Program-made: the position numbers and the translations under genes
Notes under the pieces: model-generated
Told to the model about the DNA's origin: nothing
Seen by the model: only the letters and a program-made list of their open reading frames with translations
The model's database searches: none
In this document: one piece after another, positions 20,994 to 30,962 of the stretch
Numbering within the stretch: the stretch's first letter is position 1
How the letters are laid out: each line of letters starts with the position of its first letter
NCBI GenBank assembly: GCA_030710605.1
Contig: CP092872.1
Coordinates: 7,305,763-7,369,762, forward strand
Direction: 5' to 3'
DNA: 64,000 bases
Source: Cordylochernes scorpioides
Taxonomy: Eukaryota > Arthropoda > Arachnida > Pseudoscorpiones > Chernetidae

Positions 20994-22297
20994 CAAGGTA
21001 TGTCCCATAAGTTCCCGGACTGGGTCCATAAAAAAATAAATAAATGAAAAATGTAAATGAATTTGACTGTTTATTATAGAAAAAATATCTGGCTACACGG
21101 TGGTACTAATATCGAGGCGGTACGTGCACGCGCCCCAAAGTTATTCTAATTTATTTAAAGGTTACACATAGCGCTGCGGCGATTTTACGATGGAACGAAA
21201 ATTGAAGCAGAGGATTTGCATAGAATTTTGTGTGAAACTTCAAATATCAGCAACCGAAACTTTTTAAATGCTTAATAAAGCATTCCTCAAAGAGAACAAT
21301 TGTTTTTGAATGGCATTCTAGATTTAAAGCTGGCAGAATTTCCATTGAAGATGATCTTCGTCAAGGACGCCCAAAAATTTCAAAGGACTGATGAAAATGT
21401 GCAAAAAATCACCGATTTGATAAAAGAAAATCCTCGAACCACTTTGCTGGAGCTAGAACAAGACACAGGCATCTCTAAAACAACGATTGGAAGGATCGTA
21501 ACCAAATCAAAAAGACTCCTGCAAAATTCATCCCAAGATTCCTCACTAATGAGCAAAAACTGTGTCGGCTTGCAACCTGTGAGGACATGTTGGAAATGAC
21601 AAGAACGGATCCGGAATGGAAAGACAAGATAATCACAGGCTACGAGACATGGGTCTATGGCTATGATCCTGAAACCAAGCATCAATCTGCCGAGTGGAGA
21701 TGTCAGGGTGAGCTTAGACCCAAAAAATCCAGATTATTGAAATCCAGAAACAAGGTGTTGCTGGTCGCTTTTTTGGATAAAAGGGGCATTTTTCATCACG
21801 AGTATCTTCCTGCAGGCCAAACAGTTATCAAGGATATGTATTTGGGCATTCTTCGCCGTCTAAGGGAAGCGATTCGAAATAAAAAGGCCATAAAAATGGA
21901 TTAATGGTGGCTGGATCCTACACCATGACAATGCTCGCCCTCACACAGCGCACTTGATGACTAGCTTTTTGGCGAAAAACGGGACACAAATCCTACTTCA
22001 ACTACCCTATTTCCCAGACATCGCACCAAATGACTTTTTCCTGTTCCCCAAACTTAAAGCAGTTCTAAAAGGAAGACATTTTGACACCAGGGATGACATA
22101 ATAAAAAAATCGCCGTTAGCATTGAAGAGCATTCCAAAAGAGGCTTATAAAAACTGTTTCGACAATTGGGAGAAACGATGGCGCTTGTGCGTTGAAGCAA
22201 GGGGGGATTACTTTGAAAAGTTTTAATAAAAAAAAAATTAAAAAATCTTACCTTTTTTTTTATGGACCCAGTCCAGGAACTTATGGGACATACCTTG
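20994..22297 (+). mobile_element. mariner element, unit 4
   Basis: 1304 bp, ends CAAGGTATGTCCCATAAG / CTTATGGGACATACCTTG, TA flanks at 20992-20993 and 22298-22299. Same site as the unit 3 copy. Confidence 0.92.
21190..22226 (+). pseudogene. mariner transposase, inactivated (unit 4)
   Basis: Shares with the unit 3 copy the early in-frame stop, the T-run shift, the GYETW change of the first catalytic aspartate and the break before the HDNARPH motif. The C-terminal frame is slightly longer here (ends DYFEKF). No function is expected. Confidence 0.88.
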
Positions 22298-22299
22298 TA

Positions 22300-23124
22300 A
22301 ATAGATAAAAAGGAATATTGCGACGGCCCCATACCTTCAGATATTCCTAGCCGGAAAATCAAATGTTTTTTTTTTTCAGGGCCGCGCTGGCGGTCAAGGG
22401 AGAAAGAGAATAAGCTAAAAACCCAATTAATTGTTTAAAAAAACCCAACTTTTTGAAATTATAAAAAACACCCCAACAAAAAAGAGGAATTCTAAACTAT
22501 GTACCTTCCAATTCCTTCTGAAGGGCAGCTTTCTAATTCCTTCTGCAGTGCAGCTTCTTCCACCACTGGACACTCTCCGTCGTCGACTACTATGAAAGTG
22601 ATCAGTCTAAAGTTGAGCTGAACTACCACGGATATTTTACAGCTTTTAATTCAGTATATATTTCAAATTTTTCTTTATAAATCTTTTATAATCTCTAGAA
22701 CCTTGCATAAATTCTTTTATCATTTCTCAAATTTGCATAACCTTTGCCTAACTTTTCATTGACTTTCAACAGTACGTAAGGTTCTGCACGCAAACAAGGT
22801 TGTTCCTAAAAGGTTAGATTCCTCAGTTCAGGGAAGATAAAAGAAAGACAGCTGTTGATAAGAGGATTAAATAGAACGGGAATAATTCAACAAGTGCTGG
22901 TCAACCAAGACGGACATTCCAATTCCTTCACATGCTTCCTCAGGTCAGCTAATGATTATTCACAATGACTTTGGTTTCCTTTGTGGCTCTTCCTCTAGGA
23001 TTGCCATTAATTTATGTATCTGAAGGTAGTTTTTTTATATAAACTTTTTATGCGCTTACGGTCAACTTTTTGAACATATTTACATACTGGAATTTGAAAT
23101 TTAAATATCTCTTAAATCCGAATA
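22300..23124. other. Array spacer, unit 4, right of mariner
   Basis: No gene; two-copy minisatellite at 22506-22554. Confidence 0.6.
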
Positions 23125-23301
23125 CAGTTAAACCTGTCTATAGCGCTCCCTCTAAAGAGCGCCTACCTCTTTATAGCGCCCGATTTTAAATACGCAGTAC
23201 GATGCGATTTACATTAAAAGTGACCTTTCTATAGCACACCCTCTCTATAGCACCCTATTTTGTGTTGAGTCCCAAGCCCCTCTTGGGCGCTATAGAGTGG
23301 T
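23125..23301. mobile_element. MITE upstream of FET gene 4, decayed
   Basis: Left end CAGTTAAACCTGTCTATAGC is intact; the right end is degraded (GCTATAGAGTGGTTGAAA). An internal segment is expanded relative to the other units. Confidence 0.7.
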
Positions 23302-23510
23302 TGAAATTTGAAAATATTTTAAAAATTAAATCCAATCTTAATTCTGAATATTTAAAAATATTTTAAAAAAATTAAATAATATTTATTTATTAAAAATGAG
23401 AAACAGATTTTGAAATTTGAAATATATTTTCATTGTTTTACATGCGACGCATTCTTGAGTGCTTTCGATAGGATCAAGGTTTATTAGATATTAAAAATAA
23501 GTGAAAATAT

Positions 23511-23542
23511 TATAAATTCCCAAAGAGTGAACTTTTCAGGGA
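23511..23542 (+). promoter_or_regulatory. TATA-like box and initiator of FET gene 4
   Basis: TATAAATT at 23511 (other units TATAAATA), then TTTTCAGGG at the usual distance. Confidence 0.55.
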
Positions 23543-23591
23543 TTCAATTGACAAAATAAAAATACAGACCCCACTAGAGAAAAATTATACT

Positions 23592-25490
23592 ATGTTCCAG
23601 ACCTATTCACAATACCAAACTCACACCGGAAGTACTGGAAACTCTCAGGCGACGCAGTCAGCTGCTTATGCCCAAGAGCAGGCTACAGGTTCAACTACAG
23701 AGCAAACTGTTCAATCTAAAGAGAATATTGGTACCCAGTATCAATCTACAGGCAGCTACCAAAACGCTGTAGGACAAGCTATGGGCAACTACCAAACCGC
23801 TTTGGCCCAGTCCCAAGCTACAGCTAGTTACCAAACTGCAGCTGCTCAGTCTTCAAACACAGGTTACAACCAAAACACTATAGCTGGGCTCCAAGCTACA
23901 AGCATGTACCCAACCTCTGCAGTCCAGGCTTCAGCTACAAATATCTACCCACCCGCTGCAGTCCAGGTTCCGGCTGCTATGAATTACCCGACCACTGCCC
24001 AGCCAAATGCCTATACTCAGAATCAGACTTACCTCTTTGATCCAAGTTACTACCAAAAGGCCCTGGCACAGTACCAAGCTACAAGCTACTACTACCCAAC
24101 CTCTGCACAGACCCCAGGTTTTAACCCAACAGCCGTTGCCCAGCTCCCAGCCCAGTACCAAACAACCTCTGTGGCCCAAGCTACAGGCCAGTACCAAACA
24201 ACCTCTGTGGCCCAAGCTACAGGCCAGTACCAAACAACCTCTGTGGCCCAAGCTACAGGCCAGTACCAAACAACCTCTGTGGCCCAAGCTACAGGCCAGT
24301 ACCAAACAACCACTGTGGCCCAAGCTACAGGCCAGTACCAAACAACCTCTGTGGCCCAATCTACAGGCCAGTACCAAACAACCTCTGTGGCCCAACCTAC
24401 GACAACTTCTCTGGCCCAACCAGATTCTAAGGAGCAGACTTACAGTCAAGCTGCAGGTTATTATCCAACTTCCAATGTCCAGCAAAGTAACGTGAAACAG
24501 ACTGTTGCCCAGTCTACAGGCCAGTATCCAGCAGCTGGTGCCCAGACCTATCCTGCAGGCTACCTACCATATGAACAGACTTACAACAAACCCAAGGCTG
24601 AAGGACTCCTCCCAACCCCCGATGAAGACCTATCTACACAACCCTCCCCTGCGTCATACAACAATTTCCCACCACCGCCTTTCATGAGTCGTCCACAGAG
24701 CCAGGCCTATGGTGAATACCAACAATCCAACCAGAGCTTTGCCCCCCGTGCAGGATACAGGGGCGGGTACAACCAGCCTCGTGCAGGATACGATGGTCCC
24801 CTACAGCACGGTGTTCACAGAGGCGGGTACAACCAACCTCGTGCAAGATTCAATGGCCCCCAACAGCACGGTGGCCACAGAGGCGGGTACAACCAACCTC
24901 GTGCAAGATACAATGGCCCCCAACAGCACGGTGGCCACAGAGGCGGGTACACCCAACCTCGTGCAAGATTCAATGGCCCCCAACAGCACGGTGGATACAG
25001 AGGCGGGTACAACCCCACCCCTAGAAGTGATATGGTGGAGATCAAGGACGCCGTGTACGTGGCGGACCTACCTAAGGATGTCACCATTCAGCAGATGGAA
25101 GAGGTGTTCGGACCCATGGGAACCTTCAAGAAAGACAAGAGGACCGACGGACCAAGAATCTTTATTCACACCGACCGCGAAACAGGCGAAGTGAAGGGAA
25201 CAGCCACGGTGGCCTACGAAAGCGAAGAATCCGCTCAGGCCGCTGTCAGGGATCTCAATGACAAGGAATTCCTGGAAACAGGCTGCAGTATCAAGGTGAT
25301 GTTAGCAAAAAGGCGTGAGAATGCTCAGCCGCCTAGAAACAACAGAGCTCCCGACTGGCCATGTCCTGGTTGCAACAACCGCAACTTCGGATGGCGTACC
25401 ACCTGCAACAGATGTCAGGAACCCCGGCCACAGGGCGACATGCTTCCACAGGGAGATTTCAGAGGGCATCGTGGCTTCCGACCATACTGA
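23592..25490 (+). CDS. FET-family RNA-binding protein, copy 4
   Basis: Intact single-exon ORF of 632 codons with seven 12-residue repeats (variants TTTVAQ, VAQSTG), four RGG-type repeats, RRM at about 485-572, RanBP2 zinc finger and PY end. It pairs with copy 3 in the N-terminal half but agrees with copy 1 in the RRM (FIHTDRETG, silent CACACCGACC) and with copy 2 at the last codons (CTTCCGACC), a mosaic pattern. The base before the start differs from the other copies (ACTATG instead of ACCATG). Sequence after the gene is more diverged than between other units, marking the array edge. Confidence 0.93.
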   Translation: MFQTYSQYQTHTGSTGNSQATQSAAYAQEQATGSTTEQTVQSKENIGTQYQSTGSYQNAVGQAMGNYQTALAQSQATASYQTAAAQSSNTGYNQNTIAGLQATSMYPTSAVQASATNIYPPAAVQVPAAMNYPTTAQPNAYTQNQTYLFDPSYYQKALAQYQATSYYYPTSAQTPGFNPTAVAQLPAQYQTTSVAQATGQYQTTSVAQATGQYQTTSVAQATGQYQTTSVAQATGQYQTTTVAQATGQYQTTSVAQSTGQYQTTSVAQPTTTSLAQPDSKEQTYSQAAGYYPTSNVQQSNVKQTVAQSTGQYPAAGAQTYPAGYLPYEQTYNKPKAEGLLPTPDEDLSTQPSPASYNNFPPPPFMSRPQSQAYGEYQQSNQSFAPRAGYRGGYNQPRAGYDGPLQHGVHRGGYNQPRARFNGPQQHGGHRGGYNQPRARYNGPQQHGGHRGGYTQPRARFNGPQQHGGYRGGYNPTPRSDMVEIKDAVYVADLPKDVTIQQMEEVFGPMGTFKKDKRTDGPRIFIHTDRETGEVKGTATVAYESEESAQAAVRDLNDKEFLETGCSIKVMLAKRRENAQPPRNNRAPDWPCPGCNNRNFGWRTTCNRCQEPRPQGDMLPQGDFRGHRGFRPY

Positions 25491-25555
25491 AAGTATATAG
25501 CGCATGTTACTGAAAACTGAATTTGTAGTCTAAAATATATACTTGTATATACATC

Positions 25556-25561
25556 AATAAA
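25556..25561 (+). terminator. Poly(A) signal of FET gene 4
   Basis: AATAAA 65 nt after the stop codon. Confidence 0.65.
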
Positions 25562-25625
25562 TAACTTTTTAATATATTTCAATTAGAAGCATTTATTTAA
25601 TTTGCCTTCACACACATATCTGTCT

Positions 25626-25849
25626 TGAAAATAGAGCAATCCTTAATTAAAAAGGAATATATTGGATCAAAATATCATTTATTTTACCAATATTTCAGTT
25701 GGCTGAACGCCAACCTTTATCAAGGTGTTATAACATTTTAAAGTGTGTCAACAACAGGTTATAACACCTTGATAAAAGTTGGCGTTCAGCCAACTGAAAT
25801 ATTGGTAAAATAAATGATATTTTGATCCAATATATGCCTTTTTAATTAA
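25626..25849. mobile_element. Tailed hairpin element, family A copy 1
   Basis: Arms of roughly 90-100 bp: GGATCAAAATATCATTTATT and GTTGGCTGAACGCCAACC on the left recur inverted on the right. A 17-nt unpaired tail (TGAAAATAGAGCAATCC) is present only at the left. A 12-bp direct repeat ACATATCTGTCT flanks it (25614-25625, 25850-25861). No coding capacity. Inserted in the 3' flank of FET gene 4. Confidence 0.85.
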
Positions 25850-26050
25850 ACATATCTGTCTCTCCAAATAATTATTTTTCATATATTTTCAGAATACGCC
25901 TAAATATTGGAACACTTCACCGATCCAACGAATAATGTAGGTTTCTAGGTAGTTGGCAAGTCTGTTAAGTAGACAAAAAAGAAGTAATCCAAATTTCTCC
26001 AGACTAAATAAAATAAAAGTTTTATAAAAAGAGGGAGAGGAGAAAATATA

Positions 26051-26225
26051 CAGTAGAACCTCCCTGTAAAAGACACCTAATTGCAGAGCCAAAGTGTCCT
26101 TTAGAGAGAGGTGTTCTCTTACCAGAGGGTTTCTTATAGTAAAAAATGGTAATTTTGTAAATGGAAACTGTCCTTTGTAGAGAGGTGTCCTCTAACGCGA
26201 TAGTCTTCTCATGGAGGTTCTATTG
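26051..26225. mobile_element. Tigger/pogo-like MITE
   Basis: CAGTAGAACCTCCCTG at the left after TA, GGAGGTTCTATTG at the right before TA; a partial second right end follows to 26283. This is the intact form of the decayed MITE downstream of FET genes 1-3. Confidence 0.7.
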
Positions 26226-26290
26226 TATTAGTGATGAAAACTGTCCTTTGTAGAGAGTGGCCTATCATGGAGGTCTACTGTAATCTAAAA

Positions 26291-26826
26291 AAGAAAGGTA
26301 GAAAAACGATAATCTTAAATATATATATAAATGTATAAACAAGAAATTGGAGGAATTCAAATAATATGCTAAAAAAAATAAGAAAAAAATTTGATAGGAA
26401 ATATTTTTAATGTAGAAAATGAAGATGCAGAATTATTTTTAGAATATATATTTGATAATCTAGATAAATTCGAAAAGAATTAATAAAACTGATCTTGTTT
26501 CAAAATGACCGCTCGAAAAGAGAGCAATCTAGATTATAATATTTACAATAATAATTTATATATTGGGTGTTCAAGTATGACTCAGCGGTTTTTTCGGTTA
26601 GAAATTCTAATGAAATTGAAACAAAATTATGCTTGAAATTTATTTAAAAATAATTGTCATCGTTAGATACAACATTCTCCCTTTATTTTATTTCAACACA
26701 CAAAACGCGATATCCCGGCTTGGGATAATTGCGTCGATTTACATTTTTTTAAACAGAAGCAGTTATAAACATATTATACAAGAAAATGTAATCAAAAATA
26801 AAAAAAGAGAAGAGCAATAAGATATA
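26291..26826. other. No gene seen
   Basis: AT-rich. A segment at 26700-26735 (CGCGATATCCCGGCTTGGGA) resembles one at 33200-33225 and may be part of a dispersed repeat. Confidence 0.5.
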
Positions 26827-26833
26827 TTAGGAA

Positions 26834-27030
26834 CCTGAACCTTTCAGGTTAGAAAGATAATCATAAATACATCTACAAAAATTGTTAAATCTATGATAAT
26901 TTTCTCTGCTATTTACAAATTGATATAGATCTACAACATTATTTATTGTCTGTTGTCTAGCGGTGAAAAAGAGTGGGCATTCCAGCAGTAGGTGTCTCGA
27001 GTCCTGGAATTCGTTGCCTATTATATACAT
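26834..27030 (-). mobile_element. LINE ORF2 C-terminal fragment
   Basis: Minus-strand translation contains NEFQDSRHLLLECPLF, the histidine-cysteine end of a LINE polyprotein; the same ending, STHLLLKCPAF, occurs in the LINE at 53611-54598. Only the last 65 or so codons remain. It abuts a mariner fragment. Confidence 0.6.
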
Positions 27031-27900
27031 TCTCACTTAATTTGGGTAGTTTATGGATGCCATCAAAAAAATAAAAAAAAGTTTTGGTTTCGAGGCAATC
27101 CATTCATCAAGCCAATTTTCAACTTCTTCGCGATTCTGGAAGCACTGGTCAGCCAGCCCATGTGCTATCGACCGGTAGAGGTGATAATCCGATGGAGCGA
27201 TGTCTGGAGAGTATGGCGGACGACTTCCCATTTGAAGTTTTTCAGGTGTGTATTACCGGTTGTGCGACATGTGGACTTACGTTGTCATGAAGCAGTATCG
27301 ACTTGTCATGTCGTTCCGCCCATTCTGGTCGTTTGTCTACGATTTCTTGGCGTAACTGCGTTAATTGTTGTTGGTAGCGATGAGCAGTGACGCCTGGTTG
27401 CAGAAGTTCATAGTAAAGTATGCCATGCTGATCCCACCAGATGCACAGAAGAACCTTCTTGCCGTGAATATTGGGTTTGGCGGTCGAAGTTACCGGCTGT
27501 CCTTAGACATACCCATGATTTATTGAGCTACAGATTGTCAAAATAAACCCATTTTTCGTCTCCAGTTATAATACGATGAAGAAAATACTTTCTTTGAAAC
27601 CTTTCAAACAAGATTTCAGATATCGTTCTTCAATTTTTCTTGTTATTTTCATTCAATTTTTGAGGCAACTATTTTTCTTACTTTTACATTTTTCCCACAG
27701 CATGCAAACAAAATGAAACAGCTTGTCAAGTGACGTTGAGAGAAGCCGTTAACTGTTTTTGTGATTAAGCATCGTCTTCATCCAATTATGCTTGAAGTTC
27801 CTCATCCTCGAACATTTTGGCGGCTTTCAGCTTTCGTTGTCGTTGACGTCAAAATCTCCAGATTTGAATCGTTTAAACCACTCTTGACAGGTTCTTAATT
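27031..27900 (-). pseudogene. mariner transposase fragment
   Basis: On the minus strand, CQEWFKRFKSGDFDV (27840-27895) is the mariner helix-turn-helix region and PPYSPDIAPSDYHLYRSI (27150-27225) the third catalytic aspartate block; EWIASKPKLFF follows. Several frame breaks separate them. Different subfamily from the array mariners. Terminal repeats are not found. Confidence 0.7.
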
Positions 27901-28610
27901 AAAACCATTGTTGCCATAGGGTTTATAGAGCATTTGATGAGCTTCAGTTTTGCTTTTCCTGAAGATGAAGATGAAAGAGCAAAGTTTCCCGCAAATGAGA
28001 CTTTCCAGGCATAAATTTAGACATCTAAAGAACTTAGAATAAAAATGCACATAAGATTTGATATCAAGTATTACATATAAATAGCTAGCGTTTAAGACGT
28101 AGAAATCGATACAAAACAAAGCAAATAGGTAAAAGTTTGTTCATGTAAATTTATAATGAATTAAATAAAAACGCGGAGTCATTTTTGCGCATCCAATAAT
28201 AAAAGTATTAGGTAGCAATAAATAAGAACAGAAAAAATGCAAAAAAAATAAAATCAACTCTATTAGTCTTTCACGAGAGACCACCCAAACACAGGCTCTC
28301 CCTGGTCTCTCGCTTTTACAATTTTAATTACTATCTTTATCGTTATATAAAAGCTTTTTCTTAAAAGTTATTAATTATTTTTGTTTTAGAATCATTCTAT
28401 ATTTCTGCATGGAGAATCTGTATAAGACTAAAAGGTCTTAATAAAGCTTTTTGTTGTTGTTTTAGAATCTGAATACACAATGTATGAGCTTTCCAAAAAT
28501 GCTTAAAACATATGGTAATAATAACACAGAAATACAAATGCTGTGGATTTAGAACTAAGTCGAATTTCAGACAAACTTTTGGTATAAGGAATGAAAGCAC
28601 GAATGTTTCT
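27901..28610. other. No gene seen
   Basis: AT-rich. A short hairpin (GAGAGACCA / TGGTCTCTC) lies at 28274-28312 and a LINE-like tail AATAAAGCTTTTTGTTGTTG at 28439-28458. Confidence 0.5.
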
Positions 28611-28617
28611 TTTACCC

Positions 28618-28768
28618 ATAAAACAAATTTCTACTATCCTGACTGCGATGAAAAAACAGTCTGGTTGATTACATTTGCGAAAACGCTGGGAGGTTTCACC
28701 ACAGATGAGCCAAGTTCTTCTAATATAAATTTTCATTGCAGTAAGGATAGTAGAAGTTTGCTTTATGT
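28618..28768. repeat. Short inverted repeat
   Basis: AAATTTCTACTATCCTGACTG (28625-28645) is mirrored by CAGTAAGGATAGTAGAAGTTT (28738-28758). The interior GAAAACGCTGGGAGG... recurs at about 40993-41085, so this is a dispersed element. The overlapping ORFs are not protein-like. Confidence 0.5.
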
Positions 28769-29516
28769 GTAAAACACTTGTATCCACATTCTAAAACAAG
28801 AATAATGAATACTTTTTAAGAAATAGCTTTTATTTAATGATAGATGAAAATTAAAATTGTAAAAGCGTTTTATTCAAAATGGACTAAAAAAGAAGAAATT
28901 ATAATTATTTCAGATATCAGATATTGGTTTTCAATATACTCTTAAAAAGCACTTAGAAGTTTGATATTTGATACCCCAAAGACCTGTTAACTACCTCAAA
29001 GTGGCGGGGGTGACCCTGGACAGGTGAAGTATGTCTCCTGGTACCCAAGGCTGTCTCACTGTGTCCAGCTAACATCCCTACCTACATCAGATGTTTCATC
29101 AACAGACATATAAATACTCCAATGAATTATGCTCACCACCACTACCATATTTGGTATACTTGCTCAAACCCGATGACAATGCAATTTTCTAGAATTTCTG
29201 ACTTCTGGGTGGTCGAGAATTGACTAATTTCTATTTTTCCTTTTAAACATTGTGATCGATTTTTAATAAACCAGGCTGCCAAAAAGGCCATTAAATATGA
29301 TATTCCTTCATATTTTACAGAACTTTCAAAGAATCTGATTAAAAACTTAGCAAACAATTTGCCCAACAATTATGGACCGATAATGTACCTCTAACTAATC
29401 AAACCAACATCTGAGAAAATTATCTACTAATTTAAGACATCTTTAAAAAAAACTCAGAAAAATACAACAACGAACATCAACCACAATTATATTATAAGGA
29501 CATGGAATTGCCTATA
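28769..29516. other. No gene seen
   Basis: No ORF or repeat ends that I can support. Confidence 0.4.
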
Positions 29517-29693
29517 CAGTTAAACCTGTCTATAGCGCCCCCTCTTGGGACTCACCAAAATAGGGTGCTATAGAGAGAGGGTGCTATAGACAGGTCACTT
29601 TTAATGTAAATAACATCGTACTACATATTTAAAATCGGGCGCTATAGAAAGGGAGGCGCTATTTAGAGGGAGCTCTATAGACAGGTTTAACTG
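29517..29693. mobile_element. MITE with TA target (same family as FET upstream MITE)
   Basis: 177 bp, CAGTTAAACCTGTCTATAGC / CTATAGACAGGTTTAACTG, TA flanks. The best-preserved copy in the window. Confidence 0.85.
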
Positions 29694-29794
29694 TACTTTA
29701 AACTTTAAAATATCAATTTAAAAAACAAAGCTATGAAAAAGTCTAATGGCCAAGCTGGTGAGATAATTGTTGTGGAAATATAGGAAAACTTAGA

Positions 29795-30030
29795 GAGATA
29801 TATTTTTTACCCAGGTTCCTGGAGCGCAGAACACCAACTACCCGGGGAGTCCAGCTCACTAGTATGGACTAGTGTTGAGCGCTTTTACTCGCGTCCTGTT
29901 TTGATTGCTGAGTTGAACCAGTTGACCAGGAAGTTCCATGCTGAGGTTGAGTCTGGAAGGCTGGCCATAGATCTAGGATTGAGGTGGGTCAGTCCAAGCA
30001 GGATAGCTGTTTGTATCCTATGTCTCAGGA
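29795..30030 (-). mobile_element. LINE 3'-end fragment
   Basis: Minus-strand match to 1906-2109 and to the GTAGTTGGCG / CTCCAGGAACCTGGG block. Confidence 0.5.
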
Positions 30031-30389
30031 ATAGGAAAACTTAACACTCTATTAAATAGTGAAAAATTAATTTGAGAAAGACTCAAATGTTTTAATTTGA
30101 TTAAAACAGATATAAAAATGTCTAAAATAGAAATATTTCAAATTTAAAATAATATATTTCAATAAATGCTAATACTATCTATAATAAAATTGTTAAAATA
30201 TTTCAAAAAATTTGAAAAATACCGTTTCAAAATGGAAAGGTTGTTTTTAAAGTGTGAAATGTTATCACAAAAATGTAAAATGTTCTCTTAAAATTGCAAA
30301 AGCCTATATATGTAAATAAATATTAATATTTAAAACAAATTAGATCACTTTTTATCGATTTAATAATGTGAAAAATTAAAATATATATA

Positions 30390-30475
30390 CAGTCAAACCT
30401 GTCTATAGCACCCCCTCTCTATAACACTCTATTTTGGTAAGTCCCAAGAGGGGGCGCTATAGACAGGTTTAACTG
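30390..30475. mobile_element. MITE with TA target, internally deleted
   Basis: 86 bp, CAGTCAAACCTGTCTATAGC / CTATAGACAGGTTTAACTG between TA dinucleotides. Confidence 0.75.
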
Positions 30476-30508
30476 TATTTATAAAAAGGTGTTGATTTTA
30501 AACACAAA

Positions 30509-30619
30509 ATATCCTGACTACTCAGGGGAGTATTTTAGATGGCAGAGCGCTATCTGGTTAAAATTTATTCCACTAGATGGCGCTATGCCATCTAAAAATC
30601 ATGTAAGCGGTCAGGATAT
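30509..30619. mobile_element. Small inverted-repeat element
   Basis: ATATCCTGAC at the left and GTCAGGATAT at the right; the inner pair TAGATGGCAGAGCGCTATCT / AGATGGCGCTATGCCATCTA is also inverted. About 110 bp, no coding capacity. Confidence 0.6.
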
Positions 30620-30962
30620 GCCTTTTTTTGGTTGTTTTTAAAATTTAATAATGTATAAACTTTAGATCTTTTACAGAAAAAAATGATTGTGGTAAGTTTT
30701 TTTTTTTGTTGTAATTTTCTATTTTATTTAAAGTAAAAAGTGATACCGCTTATAAAATGAATAAATATTAAAAAGTAAAACATTAGACCAATCAATCAAT
30801 GAAGGATATAGGACTATATACACAGCCAATCTTAAACAGCTTTAAATATTCATATTAAGCAGCTAAAGTATTTGACAAAACGCTATTTTATTAATAAATC
30901 TACTTTCAAAATAATAATTGCCCACAATAAAAGAACTCAGAAACTATCGATAGACCTATATA
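30620..30962. other. No gene seen
   Basis: AT-rich, nothing recognised. Confidence 0.4.

Larger units (their letters stand above)
4211..26290 (+). repeat. Four-unit tandem array of FET-like genes
   Basis: Four units start at foldback copies at 4211, 9407, 14520 and 20306. Each contains the same order of spacer, minisatellite, MITE, TATA promoter and FET-like gene. Gene-to-gene distances are about 5157, 5823 and 5851 bp; most of the difference is a mariner (about 1.3 kb) in units 3 and 4 and a Helitron (about 0.5 kb) in units 1 and 2. Homology starts at 4211 and, after gene 4, fades near 26290. Units 1/2 and 3/4 form two pairs by transposon content and by indels in the genes. Confidence 0.93.

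Noticed and set aside
7241..25505. Long antisense and alternate-frame ORFs overlapping all four FET genes (for example 138 and 184 codons on the minus strand)
   Set aside because: They are produced by the codon periodicity of the repeated low-complexity regions, have repetitive non-protein-like sequence, and change with repeat number. The sense frame carries all recognisable domains.
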